Notes under the pieces: generated by a model | Databases searched by the model: none | Told to the model about the DNA's origin: nothing | What the model saw: the letters and a program-made list of their open reading frames with translations, nothing else | Program-made: the position numbers and the translations under genes | In this document: positions 10,585 through 22,014 of the stretch, one piece after another | Layout of the letters: every line of letters begins with the position of its first letter | How positions within the stretch are numbered: the stretch's first letter is position 1 | Assembly (NCBI RefSeq): GCF_040869045.1 | Contig: NC_090322.1 | Coordinates: forward strand, 181,535,477 to 181,599,476 | Reading direction: 5' to 3' | Length of the DNA stretch: 64,000 nucleotides | Source: Eurosta solidaginis | Lineage: Eukaryota; Arthropoda; Insecta; Diptera; Tephritidae

Positions 10585-10956
10585 AATGCTAAAAACCGTC
10601 CGAATATATAGGGATAGGTGTCAAAAGACGAGCTTCAGACCCAGGATCACGAATCCGAAAGCGGAATTGTGCTAAGTGCTAATGGGGTAAATTGAACTTA
10701 AAACATAAAAACGCATTTGTGAAGCTTCTTCGCGTTGACACTTTAGATTGTGATAAGTTAGCTGTGTAAATCCGGCCTATCCTTCAACTTCACATAAAGA
10801 CGTGGGATGTTATCAATATCTTTTTCGTATGGTATTTTCACTCTCCTTTTCACCCACATCTATAACACTTTTCTCAATATTCGCAAAGTTTTTTTGTGGC
10901 TATAATAGCCAAAAAACCGGAAATGAAACCGGCATTAAACAGTTCCATTTAATTTG
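10585..10956. other. Degenerate MITE end and spacer
   Basis: From about 10590 to 10665 a decayed left end of the ACGCGT-containing MITE family can be read (matching 'ggtgtcaaaagacg' and 'aatccgaaagcgga'). The rest, to 10956, is AT-rich with only a short open frame at 10802-11149 that crosses into the next MITE and is not a gene. Confidence 0.45.
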
Positions 10957-11427
10957 CGTAGTTCTATACGACAGCCTGACACTGCTAATATGTGTCCAAA
11001 AATATCTAGAGAGGTGTCAGAAACGCGTATTGACATTAAAAACAATAATCCGAAGGCGGGAAATAAAAACGTTAGCTCGTTCAAATAATATTAACGAAAA
11101 ACCGAAAAATTACCCCGGAGTGCTCCGAAACTGGGGCTGCGATCCATAGTTTTTTACGCAGAACACCGTTCTGCATTGGTGGCCTTCGGCCGCGATTATA
11201 AAATATTACCTTGGGTGGGTCCAACACCGGTATGGAGACAAAAACTATATCAGCACAAAACACTTATGTTCATCAAATTAACAACAACCACATGAAAATT
11301 TTCAATTTGACAGACCCAACATTTTTACCTCCGATTCGCGATCCTGGATCCAAAACGCGTCTTTTGATACCCCTCTTGATGGTTTTGGACGTGTATTAAG
11401 ATTGTCACGCTGTCGTATAGAACTACC
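10957..11427. mobile_element. GGTAGTTCTATACGACAG MITE, complete copy
   Basis: A 471-bp non-coding element with terminal inverted repeats of about 70 bp, running from the GTTCTATACGACAG end inward to ACGCGT. It is flanked by a perfect 8-bp duplication TTAATTTG (10949-10956 and 11428-11435). The first base has mutated from G to C. It is the uninterrupted reference for the split copy at 5072-10553. Confidence 0.9.
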
Positions 11428-11581
11428 TTAATTTGGAAAGCCTATGAAATTTTTTCGTAAATTGAACACTATAAAAACCTTTTTATTTCATAAAGACCCA
11501 ACCCAAAATTTTCAACGTATTTGAACTCGAGAGCATCTAATATAGCCATCTGGCACCTTCGAACAGCTGAGGAGAACAAGT
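11428..11581. other. Spacer
   Basis: Unassigned AT-rich sequence between two DNA elements; nothing recognised. Confidence 0.3.
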
Positions 11582-12676
11582 CTCCCTACAAGAAACGCTG
11601 ATAGTTTTACTAATACACTCACACTTGTAATTGACAATGCTGATCCTGCGATGACGTAAACATTGATACTCAAATTTATGTATGTTCCTTTGTTCGCTCA
11701 CGCATGTCCGCATGTTCCCAACGACAGCCTATAATCATGAAAAAGAACTGAAACTGGGAAGGCTTCTGACACCTGGTACAGAACAAAAGAACATACAGCA
11801 GATACCATAATGCATGTGAGACAGATACATAATTCTCAACGGAATTTTATGTATGCGAGAACAGATTATCCGATTTGATCATGTTGTCACTACTGACTGT
11901 CATATGACAATCAAATGATTATCACGGTTGTTTTGTTATTTTTTAAATTCCGCCATTTTCAACCGACGAAAACCATATAAAAAATAAGTTTAAAAAATGA
12001 AAAAGAGAGCATTTCAAAGCTCCATGCTAAAAGAAAAAAAAATCGAAAATAATATTAAAAAATACCAAAAGCTGGCGGAATGTATGGGGCGCACTCAAAA
12101 AATTGATACGCGAAAAATAATAGTGGTTAGTGGTGATTCATTTTTAAATGTGTTTCCGCATGAGGAAAGCGCTCTTCTGTTGTTTTGTTATTTTCTGAAT
12201 TTAAATTGAACATTTTGAACTCGAATTCTTATAAAACTATTTATTTTAAACAAATAAGAAACACGTATGCTTTCATCACGTACAAAATTAAAAACGTAAT
12301 GAAATAAAGTAAATAAAAAGCAAAAAGCATTGTTTCATTTTTGGCGGAATATAACAATGGTCATTTATGATAGTATAACAGTCAAACCTGATATCTACAG
12401 TAAACTATCATTTATGACACTTTTTGATAGTTAGAGTGTCAGCACTGATCCAGGAAAAGGAATGAGAGTGAGCAGTACGGCTATATACTTAATCAGTAGG
12501 CCATGTTGGTGTATAAGAAGGAGACAAAAACTCACACGTACACAGTTGTTTACATCGCATTTGCGCAAGCCCCCTTAAGTTTGTGATAGAAAGTTTGTAT
12601 GAGGCGCTGATTGTTAGGTTGACATTGCTGACAATCAGATGATAGTCATATGATAGTCAGTGTTCTTGTAGGGGAG
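11582..12676. mobile_element. DNA element with CTCCCTACAAGAA ends
   Basis: The left end CTCCCTACAAGAAACGCTGATAG and the right end, reverse-complemented as CTCCCCTACAAGAACACTGACTATC, form imperfect inverted repeats about 1.1 kb apart. Subterminal GATAGTCA/TGACTATC motifs recur near the right end. A single 70-codon lysine-rich frame at 11997-12209 shows no recognisable transposase motif. No flanking duplication is visible; the right end abuts the left edge of another MITE, so the junction may have been rearranged. Confidence 0.6.
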
Positions 12677-13266
12677 TGATGTGACTAAAGGCTCCATTAC
12701 TGATACTTAGCATAGACTTGACTTGACTTGGCGTAAACTTGGCAACTTAGCCGCGATTATACTCCACTTGGTGCATAAAATCTGGCATCATAATCAGCGT
12801 TGAAATTTATTTTTAAATAAATGTCAATTTGTATGACAAAATGTCAAAATGAAATGGAAACAAACAAATGGCATCTCAAAATGTAAACGTCACTTAGAAC
12901 TTACATAGAAAATCAAAATTCAACAGACTTCTAAGTCAAGTTAAGTTTTGAGTAATCAGTAACATGCAATGTTAATTTAACAGAACTATAAGTGACAGTT
13001 CGCAAGCCAAGTCAAGTCCATGCTAAGTATCAGTAATGGAGCCTTAAGTGTGTTATCTTATCTGTCAACTGCCTGACAGGCTGTTCAATATGGCTACTTT
13101 TCAGCGTTTTGACAGGCTGTTCAATATGGCGGCGCCTATCTTCATCGGGTGATAGAAAGAGAGACAGAATGAGACAGCGATAGTCAAATACAAATCAGGT
13201 GATCCAATAACTTTGGAATTTTGACGTTTATGCAGAAGATATCACACTTAGTCATCATTCACAATG
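12677..13266. mobile_element. CATTGTGAATGAT MITE, copy 1, interrupted by a PIF-like MITE
   Basis: The right end (AAGATATCACACTTAGTCATC, ending CACAATG-like at about 13266) and internal sequence match the complete copy at 44523-45068. The left terminal repeat is truncated to GTGATGTGACTAA and then interrupted at 12689-13044. Internal landmarks shared by both copies include 'ttcaatatggcggcgcctatctt'-type sequence near 13110-13145. Non-coding. Confidence 0.75.
12689..13044. mobile_element. PIF/Harbinger-like MITE with TAA duplication
   Basis: A 356-bp element whose ends are about 40-bp inverted repeats starting AGGCTCCATTACTGATAC. It is flanked by TAA at 12686-12688 and 13045-13047. The orthologous site in the MITE copy at 44523-45068 reads TAA once and lacks this insert, so the 3-bp duplication is directly supported. 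A TWA 3-bp duplication is the hallmark of PIF/Harbinger elements. Confidence 0.8.
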
Positions 13267-13946
13267 ATTTACATGTCAACCTAATAAAACCGCACTGCGT
13301 TTTTTCAGCGCACGCAAATAAGCGGCGTTTTTTTCCCCAACCAAATAAGTATGCGTTGCGATAATGTAAAACATATATGCAAACGTCAAATCTAAATGTC
13401 ACTCAGAATAAAAATTGGAAATCGAGTTAGGTTTTCACGCAGCAAATTCAATTTCGGTTGATCTCATACAAGTTGTATGTGCATGAGACATTTTTGACAG
13501 AAAATGACTTGCGTGCGTTTATATTAGCTTAGCATGTTAACCAGCAGGAAGCCGACTTTATTTGAAAACGAACACAGAACTTAACAATTTTGGAGGACTT
13601 TGGGAAGCCTGCAGTTGATGAAAGATCATTCAAATAATTAGCGTGCGAATTGAGAATGAAAGCAAAGCTGCCATCTTTTCTTTTGTGAAAACTAGTGCGG
13701 TAACGAGAAGTTAAATTTGACTTTCTATTTAAATTAACTGTTAAAAAATGTTTTTTTATCTTGTGATATTTTGAAAAGTGAAGTGTTGTGTTTTGCCATT
13801 AGCAAAATTTGTATTCGTTTATGAAAGCTCTTTAGTTTCTAGTTAAGTGCAGTGCTGGGCGAATTTTATATAAATCCCGCAGTAAATTTGCCTATTTTTC
13901 CAATGGTTGAACGTGGTCATACTCAATGTAAGTGCAGACGTTAAAG
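13267..13946. other. Non-coding stretch
   Basis: AT-rich sequence with no recognised gene, RNA or element ends. It separates the MITE cluster from the first I-like retrotransposon. Confidence 0.35.
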
Positions 13947-14093
13947 TTATTTTTTATTTATTTATTAGAAGAAAAGAAGCGCAACATGCCTTCTTTACTG
14001 GAAAAGGAGCACTAGTAAGAACACCTTCGGCTCGCTTGTTTTTTAAGTTACAGTTTTTGCTTAGATTAACTAAAGGCTTATAGATAATTAACT

Positions 14094-15210
14094 CTAGATT
14101 AATTTCTTAAGATCTGTTAACCTAAGGAATTCATTTATTTTGTCTATAGATACAGCGTTATGATTTCTTAATAAACTAGAAGAGTTTGAGTTTCCAAATA
14201 GGCTTGCTCTGGTTATTGCGAAATGGTGACATCTGTCGAGGAGATGAATCACAGAGTTGGTTTCTGCATTACAGTAGGGGCAATGTGACACGCTCGATCC
14301 TTTAAGAACCACCTCGTGTGTAATAATCGTGTGTCCTATTCGTAGTCGGATAAACGCTTTCAAATTGTTGCAGGTGACTTTAATCGGGAATATAGGACTC
14401 TTTCCGCTGGTGTTTATATTCGAGTAGTGGTGGATATAATTCTTCCAATCTTCGAGTTTTGCTTTAAGTATGTGTATTTGAGCCAGTTTGGAGATATCCT
14501 TTTTAGAGATAAAGTTTTGAACTATAAGTGGTTCTTGGGCTGCTAACTTAGTTCTTTCATCAGCAGCTTTATTTCCAGCTATTGAAACATGATTTTTATT
14601 CGACTGTTGCTTTGTAAAAGTGTTTTGCGTATTTCTACTGTCAGGTTATCTGTACTGGACATATTTGTGATGGATTGTATGGTCGATAAGCTATCTGAAC
14701 ATACTATGTATTTTTCTTCGGTGCCGAGAGCAAATTGAGTTGCGCGTAGTACCGCGCTAGCTTCTGCAGTGTGTACAGAACAAAATGGTAGTAGGTGGCC
14801 GACCGTGATTGTATTGTGATTGTAATCTACCACCGCGAAAGCTGTTGTGGAATAAATTTTTGTACCGTCGGTGTATGCGAATTTCCAATCTTGCTGTTCA
14901 AATTTTGTTGTGATATCTTTAAACATTTGTCTATAAACTGCTGCCGGTGTGGTACTCTTGTTGCTTCTGTTCATATCGGTTAGAGCAAACGATTGCATGT
15001 TAGTCCAGGGTGGAGGAGTGTTACAGTTCTTTTTTACTGGCTTAATAGGAATGCCTGCTTCCTTCGCTGTGTTGACGCACCTTGTAATGGCTGAAATACG
15101 GCGTAATACTTTGCTATTTCTTGCAACTGAATTCACTGCCTCACATAGAATCGCGCTTTCGCAGTGTAGGAGCTTATGGGTCAACTTCAAGCTGTTTTGA
15201 TTAGTTCTTT
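14094..15210 (-). pseudogene. ORF2 C-terminal remnant with RNase H, I-like element
   Basis: The minus strand encodes the post-RT connection, then an RNase H domain ('FAYTDGTKI', 'AEASAVLRAT', 'VCSDSLSTI'). A frameshift near 14590 then leads to 'HVSIAGNKAADE', the last RNase H motif. The four acidic residues D, E, D, D can all be found across the two frames. The C-terminus (14094-14363) carries a zinc-knuckle-like HCPYC...H...C block. RT is absent. Non-functional. Confidence 0.7.
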
Positions 15211-15690
15211 CTTCCACAGTCGGAAGCTTGTATAGGTCGAAAGTGAGCAGTATTGCTCCAGTATGTACAGCTTTGTTGTTTTCCATTTTTGTAAACTTGA
15301 AGACATTTACCACTCCTTCGGAGGATAGCTCCTTTGTGATTTCTTCATCGGAAAGGATAGTAAGGTAGGGGGCAAAAATCGTGCCTTTGACGAAATTAAG
15401 GTTTTCATGAAATTTGCATTTAATTTCACAAATTCCTGGTAGTAGTTTAGCAGAAATGAATTTATCAGCGGTTTGTCTTTCACTAGCACCAATAGGCTGC
15501 CGTCCCTAAGTTCTGTGATATTTTCAATGTTTTTGCTTATGAGCTCTAGAGATCTTTTCACAGCAAAGCACGAGTAAAGAGATAGAGGTTTTTTTACATC
15601 AGTAGCCGAGACTACAACGTACTTGGGATTAGGAAGGCTGGTAGGGGGTGTTAGGTCAGGGAAACTATCAATTGGTTTGGATATTCTTTT
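15211..15690 (-). pseudogene. ORF1 (Gag-like) fragment of the I-like element
   Basis: Reading minus-strand frames, a Gag-like N-terminal region ('SLPNPKYVVVSATDVKKPLS', then 'SLLVLVKDK' near 15480) passes through a frameshift near 15350 into 'ITKELSSEGVVNVFKFTK' and 'GAILLTFDLYKLP'. This is the nucleic-acid-binding ORF1 of I-clade elements. A further indel lies in a 9-base A run near 15690. The CCHC region that should follow is missing because of the internal deletion at about 15210. Confidence 0.6.
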
Positions 15691-15790
15691 TTTTTAGCTT
15701 TGGGGCTGTTTTCTAAAATAGAAAACCTATTGCCCCAATGGCTGGTTGCCCCGGGGGGCATAGTTAAAGATAACCAAGATTACACTATAT

Positions 15791-16148
15791 TTAAAGCAGG
15801 TGGGCACTCTAAAACACAAAATGTGATAATTTTTTTTTTTTTTTTTGATTTTGATACTCCTTGATGCGGAGTGAAATGGCCAATTGTTTAAGCCTCTTAA
15901 ACAGCCAGGTTGTCATGCGATTATTTGTGTTGTTGCCAGATCATTTTATATTAGTATTATTTTTTTCCCGTTTTAAAAAAAAAAAATGAGAATTCAGTGT
16001 TTCAACTTATTAAGAAATGCCTCAAACGAGGAATTATTGAGAAAAACTTTTAACAATTAAATCAAAAAGTGTAAAAACTTCATTGAGACTAATTCAATTT
16101 ACCTTTAATCGGATCTATCATTCTAATTCGATATATTTTAATCATGCT
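15791..16148. other. Spacer between two non-LTR elements
   Basis: Contains T runs near 15829-15846 and 15960. These could be the poly(A) tail of a further minus-strand insertion, but no coding sequence is attached. Nothing else recognised. Confidence 0.3.
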
Positions 16149-16182
16149 TATTTTTTTTTTTTTTACATTTTGAATTGCTGCA

Positions 16183-17138
16183 TCACAAGTTTTCTATGAG
16201 GAGAGTTTCATCTAGAAACCCAATAAGTTCCTCATATTCTGACAAATTCTTTATTTTTATTAAGTCTTTTAATTCACCATATTTACTGAATATTTTGTAG
16301 CTGACCCTTTTCCGGCTGTATTTTGGGCAGTGAAATATAATATGGTCCGCAGTCTCACTTACATTGCATTGTGAGCAAACACCTGAAAATTCTACATTAA
16401 ATTTACTTAGATAATAAGGACAGTATGTGTGACCTAACAAAAGCCTATTTATAATTAAAATTTCTCTGCATTCTAAGTTACATATTTTGTTTTTGAACCA
16501 AGGAACCCTCGCTACTTCATCCATAATTTCTGCAAAATATTTACTTTTGTCTGGCTTCTTCCTTTAAATTCTAAAATCCACTTATTCCATATTGAGCTTT
16601 TAATCCTAATTTCAGCTTCATAAGTCGTCAGATCTACATTAATTACTTTTCCGATCGTTGCTGCAGTTTTAGCTGCAATGTCTGCTTTCTCATTGAATGT
16701 AATTCCAATATGACTTGGAACCCTTACTTTAATCCTTTCTATTGTTTCTTTATTTGTATATAATATATTATGAATGTCCGCAACAATATGATTATTTGTT
16801 ACATTAGTGTCAAGTGCATTAAGTGCTGAAAGACTATCTGAAAAAATTGCAATTTTATTCATTTTGCCTTTTATTGCATATTTTACTGCTTCACAGATTG
16901 CAATTAGTTCACCAGTCATTGAAGTTAATTTTTCTTGTATCTTAAATAACAATGAAATATTCCTTTTTACATCATAAACCCCACAACCTACGCTGTACTC
17001 AGTACACGACGCATCAGTTGCAATCAAGAAAAATTCCTCATTTAACAATTCCTCTTTGACGGCATTGTATGTAGCTAAAAGTTGAACTTTTGAATAATTT
17101 TGTTTTGATCTGGTAAGGTCTGATTTCACAATTGTCAT
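16183..17138 (-). pseudogene. ORF2 RNase H and C-terminus of the I-like element
   Basis: Frame 16512-17138 encodes RNase H with 'IATDASCTEY', 'GELIAICEAV', 'FSDSLSALN' and 'NEKADIAAK', so all four catalytic acidic positions (D, E, D, D) are present. A frameshift near 16520 leads to the C-terminal frame 16183-16524, with 'HTYCPYYLSKF' and a C-x2-C...H...C zinc motif ('CSQC...DHIIFHC'). This order is standard for I-clade ORF2. Confidence 0.75.
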
Positions 17139-17331
17139 ATTAGGATGCTTACAAAAACTTACATTTGTGTTGATTCTATTAAAAATTGTTTTATGTTTTT
17201 GATATGTTACATTTTAACTTGTATTTATATACGATCCATTTTGAATTTTCAACTTTAAGGTAGAGTTCACAAACCATTGTTTCATCAGTTCCTTAGCAGT
17301 GAGCCACTCAGCCCTGAATAAGGGTGGCAGC

Positions 17332-18701
17332 TCACCAGCAATGTGTCAGAGCAAACATTGAGTGTACAGGTGCACTTGGAGGTACTCCTATACATCTTCT
17401 AATACTATTGTTTAAGCATACTTGGAGCTTATTATTATACCCGTATGGAGCATTTGACCACGTTGTGCATCCATATTCAGCCTTTGACCTTACAAATGAT
17501 TTGTATGTATTTAAAGCCACTTTTGGAGTAATACCACCTTTAACCGTGGTAAGCCTTTTAATGAGATTAGAAACTGGCACAATTTCTTTTTTAATTTTCA
17601 AAACCTGATCCCATAATATGCCACTTGCAGTAATAATCCTACCAAGAAAACGTAATTGACCGACTTGTTTTATTCTGTCTAGACCTATGTTAAATGAAAA
17701 GGAGTTTTTGCATCCCCTCGCCATGTACATTAAACTTGTCTTTTCGAAATTTATATTAAGGCACAGTTCAGTACATTTTGCTTTAAAATCTGTTATTTTA
17801 TTCTTTAGGTTATCAAGTGCCCTAGCAGCAGTTTTATCATTTTACACAATTAAAAAATCATCAGCAAACTGAAAAATGTTAGTATGGCTGTCTTCCAACT
17901 CATGTAACTAGGCTGTATATACATTAAATAACATTGGCGATAAAACACTGCCCTGTGGCAGACCATTTTCTATAAGCACTCTACTATCTCTTAACATTAA
18001 CGTCCTTCTGTGTAGAAAGTTATATATCCACATAAAAATATTAGGATGAACATCCAACCCCTGAAACATTGTGGTGAGACTTACAATGTCAACACAATTA
18101 TATGCATTGGACAAATCCAAAGCACAAACAAATACCTTGTACTTATTGCTTTTCAATGTTTGTATCACATGTAATATTTCATTCAGACACATTGGAGCTG
18201 ACTTATTTTTCCTATAGGCAAAGCTTCTGGCAGGTATCATTTCATTTGTTTCCAAATACGTAGTCAATGTGTCTTTTATACACATATTAATGCTTTTCAC
18301 TAAAACTGAAATGAGTGAGATTGGTCGAAAGTTCTCAATATTTTCATAGTTTCCACTTCTCTTAGGAATGGGCACCACTCTTATTCTACGCCATTCATCT
18401 AAAATAATGTTAGACCTAAATTGTTGTTCTCAAGATTTTTAAATGTGTCAGAAGATAACATCTTCAACATTTTGTACGTAATGTGATCATCTCCCGCCGT
18501 TGTGAAGTTTTTGTTTAAATTTCTGGTTCTTGCAATAACAATATCAAATGTAGTCATATACTTTATTTTGCTAAATAAGATATTTTTCTTAAAGCCTATC
18601 GCTACACCTCCATACTCATCTGATCTGGTTTTTTTGATCATCTTAAAATTTGTTAATTTATGGTCAACATTCTCCTCATCATGGGAGAAAATCTCTTGCA
18701 A
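17332..18701 (-). pseudogene. ORF2 endonuclease-RT portion of the I-like element
   Basis: An endonuclease piece ('MQEIFSHDEENVDHKL', 'GGVAIGFKKNI') passes directly into RT sequence ('TTAGDDHITYKMLKML'), so roughly 300 residues of endonuclease and linker are deleted near 18500. RT motifs follow: 'FRPISLISVLVKSIN', 'ALDLSNAYNCVD', 'GLPQGSVLSPMLF', and the catalytic box as FADD near 17855, with stop codons at 17908 and just after FADD. The thumb region continues to 17332. Confidence 0.7.
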
Positions 18702-18775
18702 ACATATAATATCTATTAAATTTTGTTGATTAAATATATCAATATTGGATTTTGTTTGTCTTTAAACTTTGACAG

Positions 18776-20553
18776 TTATATTGTGCTAATCTTACCATTA
18801 GGATTACGAAATCTTTCCACCCTCTCTTCCAAAAACTCCCCCATTGCATTTTTTTCACACATGTTGTATAAAACTGAGACCAGTGGATCATCTCTTGTTA
18901 TTGAAAACCTACTTTGTAGCTGATCTATGACTCTTTCTAACTCCGAAACTCTTGTCCATCCTGGCCTGTCATAGCAAGGTATGACTTCAGCCCGACTCCT
19001 TTTTTCCCGCATTGGGGCTATTTTCTTCTCAGCATTGCTGGCTTTGCGAGCCACTAAATTATATGACTTTGTCACAAATCTTTTATTTGTTTCTAGATTG
19101 GCATTTATTGTTTTTGCGCTGTTTGAATTTAGCTGCGGAAACTCTTCTTCATATTCTGTTAGCAAACTGAACCTATTTTGTCGCTCTGGACTGTACAATT
19201 GCGAGTATGTATCATACGCCTCTTTTTTGCTAATTTTTTTAATTGTCATAACTTCAATTACTTGTTTCTCCTTTTGCCATGCTGGGCATACATTTCGATT
19301 TAGAGACACATGATTGTTATCACCACACAAGATACATTTTTTATTTTTGCAATCCTCACCACATTTACCCTCATATCCACATAGAAAGCATCTGGTCTTT
19401 GCTCTACAGCTGGCCTTCGTATGACCCACCCTTCCACAATTATAACACTGCTTGGCAGGGGGGAAGTAATGCCTTACCTTACAATTTTTAAACCATAGTT
19501 GTACCTTTTCTGGCAGTTCTCCACCAGCAAATGCAATTTTTACTGTCTGTGTGTTTATGAATTTTAGTTTGTCTTCTTTGTCCCTACGTTTAATCCTAGA
19601 CACAGCCGTCACTTTGACCTCAGATACCAAGTTATTGAAAATTTCCTCTTCTGAAAATTCTTCAGGTACATACCTTATTACCCCATACGTTTCTACAAAT
19701 GATCTCGGAATAAATGGGCTTACCTCCATTTCTAAAAGTTTTTCATTAGCTACGCACATGTTCGCAGGTACCGCAGTCTCAAAAAAAATTTTATATAGTG
19801 ATTTCCCTAGAGCCTTTACCTCTTTGATTCCTTCAATTTTTAGGTTTCTAATTTTGGACCATAATACAAGCCCACTCTTCATAGTTAGATTTTCAAAGTG
19901 TTTTGACTTAGAAGTGTCAACTAGAACTGCATACACTCCTTTGTACTCTTTATCAAAAAAAAATTGTTTCCCTGTCCTTATTCTCCTTTTTTTTTCCTCC
20001 AACTTTTCATTATTCACCTCTTTTTTCCAGACATGTTGCCACCAATGGCCTGATTTTCTTCACTTTCCTCCTTCATACTATCTGTTTGCACATTTTTATT
20101 ACCTTCCAGTGAACTTGTATTGTCAATGCTGTCTGCTTTCGGGATCGCCCCTAATGTCATACCATTACCATCTACATTTCCTTTGACTGTACCTTTTTTC
20201 ACTAACATACCTTGCATCGGAGGCATTTCTTTTGCAGGCTTGTTTGGATGAGCTAACATAGCTTTGTTAGCTTCCCTATGCCTGTTTCCTTTTAACCTAC
20301 GTATTTACGGTTCCCAATCTTCTCTCATTGCTCCTAATTCCGATAAGGAATCTTTCACAATGCCCTCAACTACATCCATAGCGTTACCAGTAACGCCCGA
20401 CGCCGAAGAGTCCGCCATTTTGTAGAAGTCCCGAGAAACTTCTACAGATTTTGCCGCAAAAACAACAAAAGAGTCAGCTACCTTACCCAGTATACTATAA
20501 ATACTTACAGTACTCGTATCCACAAATTCTCCACTTCTGTTTAAATTTTTCAA
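18776..20553 (-). pseudogene. ORF1 (Gag-like, three zinc knuckles) of the I-like element
   Basis: The frame opens at ATG 20553, meets an in-frame TAA at 20305-20307, and shifts frame in an A run near 20020. It then stays open for 413 codons to 18776. The long part contains three cysteine knuckles around 'CYNCGRVGHTKASC', 'CFLCGYEGKCGEDC' and 'CILCGDNNHVSLNRNVC', as in I-factor ORF1 proteins that bind element RNA. The C-terminal third is charged. The two lesions make the copy non-functional. Confidence 0.7.
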
Positions 20554-20992
20554 TGGTTAATAATTTAAATTAAATTCACAAATGAAACCCAAATTTATTT
20601 GGTACAAAACCAGTCTCAAAAAAGAAAGAAAAACTTTCAAAATGGCCGCCAAGAGGAATCACAAAAACCAACAAGTATCGCACTTCTTTTCTCTTGTAAT
20701 GCTCAAAACCATTGTTTAGTATATAGTTTGGCAGCTTAAGTAGAGGTTATGTTGCGAATAGAATGGAAGGCAGTGGACTAGGCAGTCGAATGTCATATAA
20801 TGAAGGAATGGTGTTCGGAGATTTTTCAAAGTTAAAAAAAAAATGATAAAAGCTATAATATAAATAAAACTATTGTTTTAATAACAACAAAAACTCCATA
20901 TATATTCTGTATACATAAATTTGTAAGGATTATCTCACTTTAAAATTTGAATTAAATAATCTAAAGTTTTTTTTGAAACTCAGTCGAGAACT

Positions 20993-21523
20993 GTGCGTGT
21001 GAATGTGCGAATTTTTACCGATCAGCTGTTAGTTGCGCTACTTGGTAAAATTTACAATGCTCAAAACGGAATGACAAAATGTGATAAAGGAATTTTAGCA
21101 TGGTTCAATTATGTACAGGTTGGCTCATCTCATCAGCTGATTTTATTTATGTCATTGCATGGTCGAAGGGATTGTCAAAAGATGGCAAACTCAAAATGAA
21201 ACCAACACATTGGCAACATTTTACTTACACATAAAAAAACTGCTAAGTTTTATGTTTCCATTCCATACCATTCGCACCAACACCAATACACAGATTTTGA
21301 CAATTTGGACAGACATATTTTGTTGCTTTACAGATTAGCCAACCTGTTTATAGTTGAACCATGAATTTTAGTTAGCGATATTTGTTGTTTACAAGAAGCT
21401 GCACTAAGTGCGAAGGTAATGTCAAAGAGAGAACGCAACTGAAATACAACCGTACATTGTAAACTTTACCAAGTAGCGCAACTAACAGCTGATCGCTCGA
21501 AATTTGCACACACACACAAACAT
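20993..21523. mobile_element. Inverted-repeat MITE, middle layer
   Basis: The arms match over about 60 bp, with the core GTTAGTTGCGCTACTTGGTA at 21028-21047 and its complement at about 21467-21486. The left terminus is (TG)-rich and the right is (CA)-rich, so the exact ends are uncertain. Non-coding; interrupted by the MITE at 21099-21363. Confidence 0.65.
21099..21363. mobile_element. MITE, CATGGTTCAA family, copy 2
   Basis: A 265-bp element, CATGGTTCAATTAT...ATAGTTGAACCATG, with a perfect 8-bp duplication AATTTTAG at 21091-21098 and 21364-21371. The internal sequence aligns with copy 1 at 4502-4762, including GCTAAGTTTTATGTTT and the CAGCTGATTTTATTT block. Confidence 0.85.
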
Positions 21524-22014
21524 CACTATAGGCCATATTACGGAAATCTTAGGGAAATTGAAGTTAAATTTTTAAACAGACATAAAATGTTATAATTTTG
21601 GAATATATAGCATCTAGGACACCTTAATTGCAGTAATTGAAAGAAAATGTTTGCTTATACTCAAGTATTTAATTATTTTTTCTAAATTTATCTTTAATAT
21701 TGATGCAATGATTGATCCAATGCAACTCTGGCCTTCCTACTGTTCTTCATTCCACTCCATTCGAGTGCCTATTTTTACGACCTGCGAGTGCCTTCCACTC
21801 TATTCGCAACATAACCTCGAATTAAGCTGCCAAACTATATAGTAAGCAATGCGATGACTGTTTAAAGTTATTAATGCATATTGATTATTGTATAGTATTA
21901 TTAGTATAACAGTATTAGTATATAATAACTTCATCCAAAATTAAATTTGCAGTTAGCAGAAAATTTGGTAACGCCGTGGCCCCACATTGACTGAATGAGT
22001 CTACAGTGTTATAA

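Larger units (their letters stand above)
13947..15790 (-). mobile_element. I-like non-LTR retrotransposon, internally deleted
   Basis: On the minus strand this copy runs from about 15790 (5' side) to a TAATAAATAAATAAA tail near 13951-13966, typical of I-factor relatives that end in short A/T repeats. ORF1 sequence is followed directly by the RNase H and C-terminal parts of ORF2: the endonuclease and reverse transcriptase have been deleted. Frameshifts are present in both parts. The 5' boundary is approximate. Confidence 0.7.
16149..20700 (-). mobile_element. I-like non-LTR retrotransposon, degenerate copy
   Basis: Minus-strand element with a 3' poly(A) seen as a T run at about 16149-16163. 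It retains ORF1 (20553-18776, broken) and ORF2 pieces for endonuclease, RT, thumb, RNase H and the C-terminus down to 16183. The presence of RNase H downstream of RT and three zinc knuckles in ORF1 place it in the I group. The 5' end is not defined exactly and lies just before the DNA element that begins at 20710. Confidence 0.75.
20710..21851. mobile_element. Non-autonomous DNA element, outer layer of a three-level nest
   Basis: Imperfect inverted repeats of about 60-80 bp: the left end CATTGTTTAGTATATAG... and the reverse-complemented right end CATTGCTTACTATATAG..., both followed by TTTGGCAGCTTAA and GGTTATGTTGCGAATAGA. About 1.14 kb in total, non-coding. It contains a second inverted-repeat element at about 20993-21523. 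No clear target duplication. Confidence 0.65.

Noticed and set aside
11997..12209. Lysine-rich 70-codon frame inside a DNA element
   Set aside because: No transposase or DNA-binding motif; too short to call. Kept only as a remark under the element.
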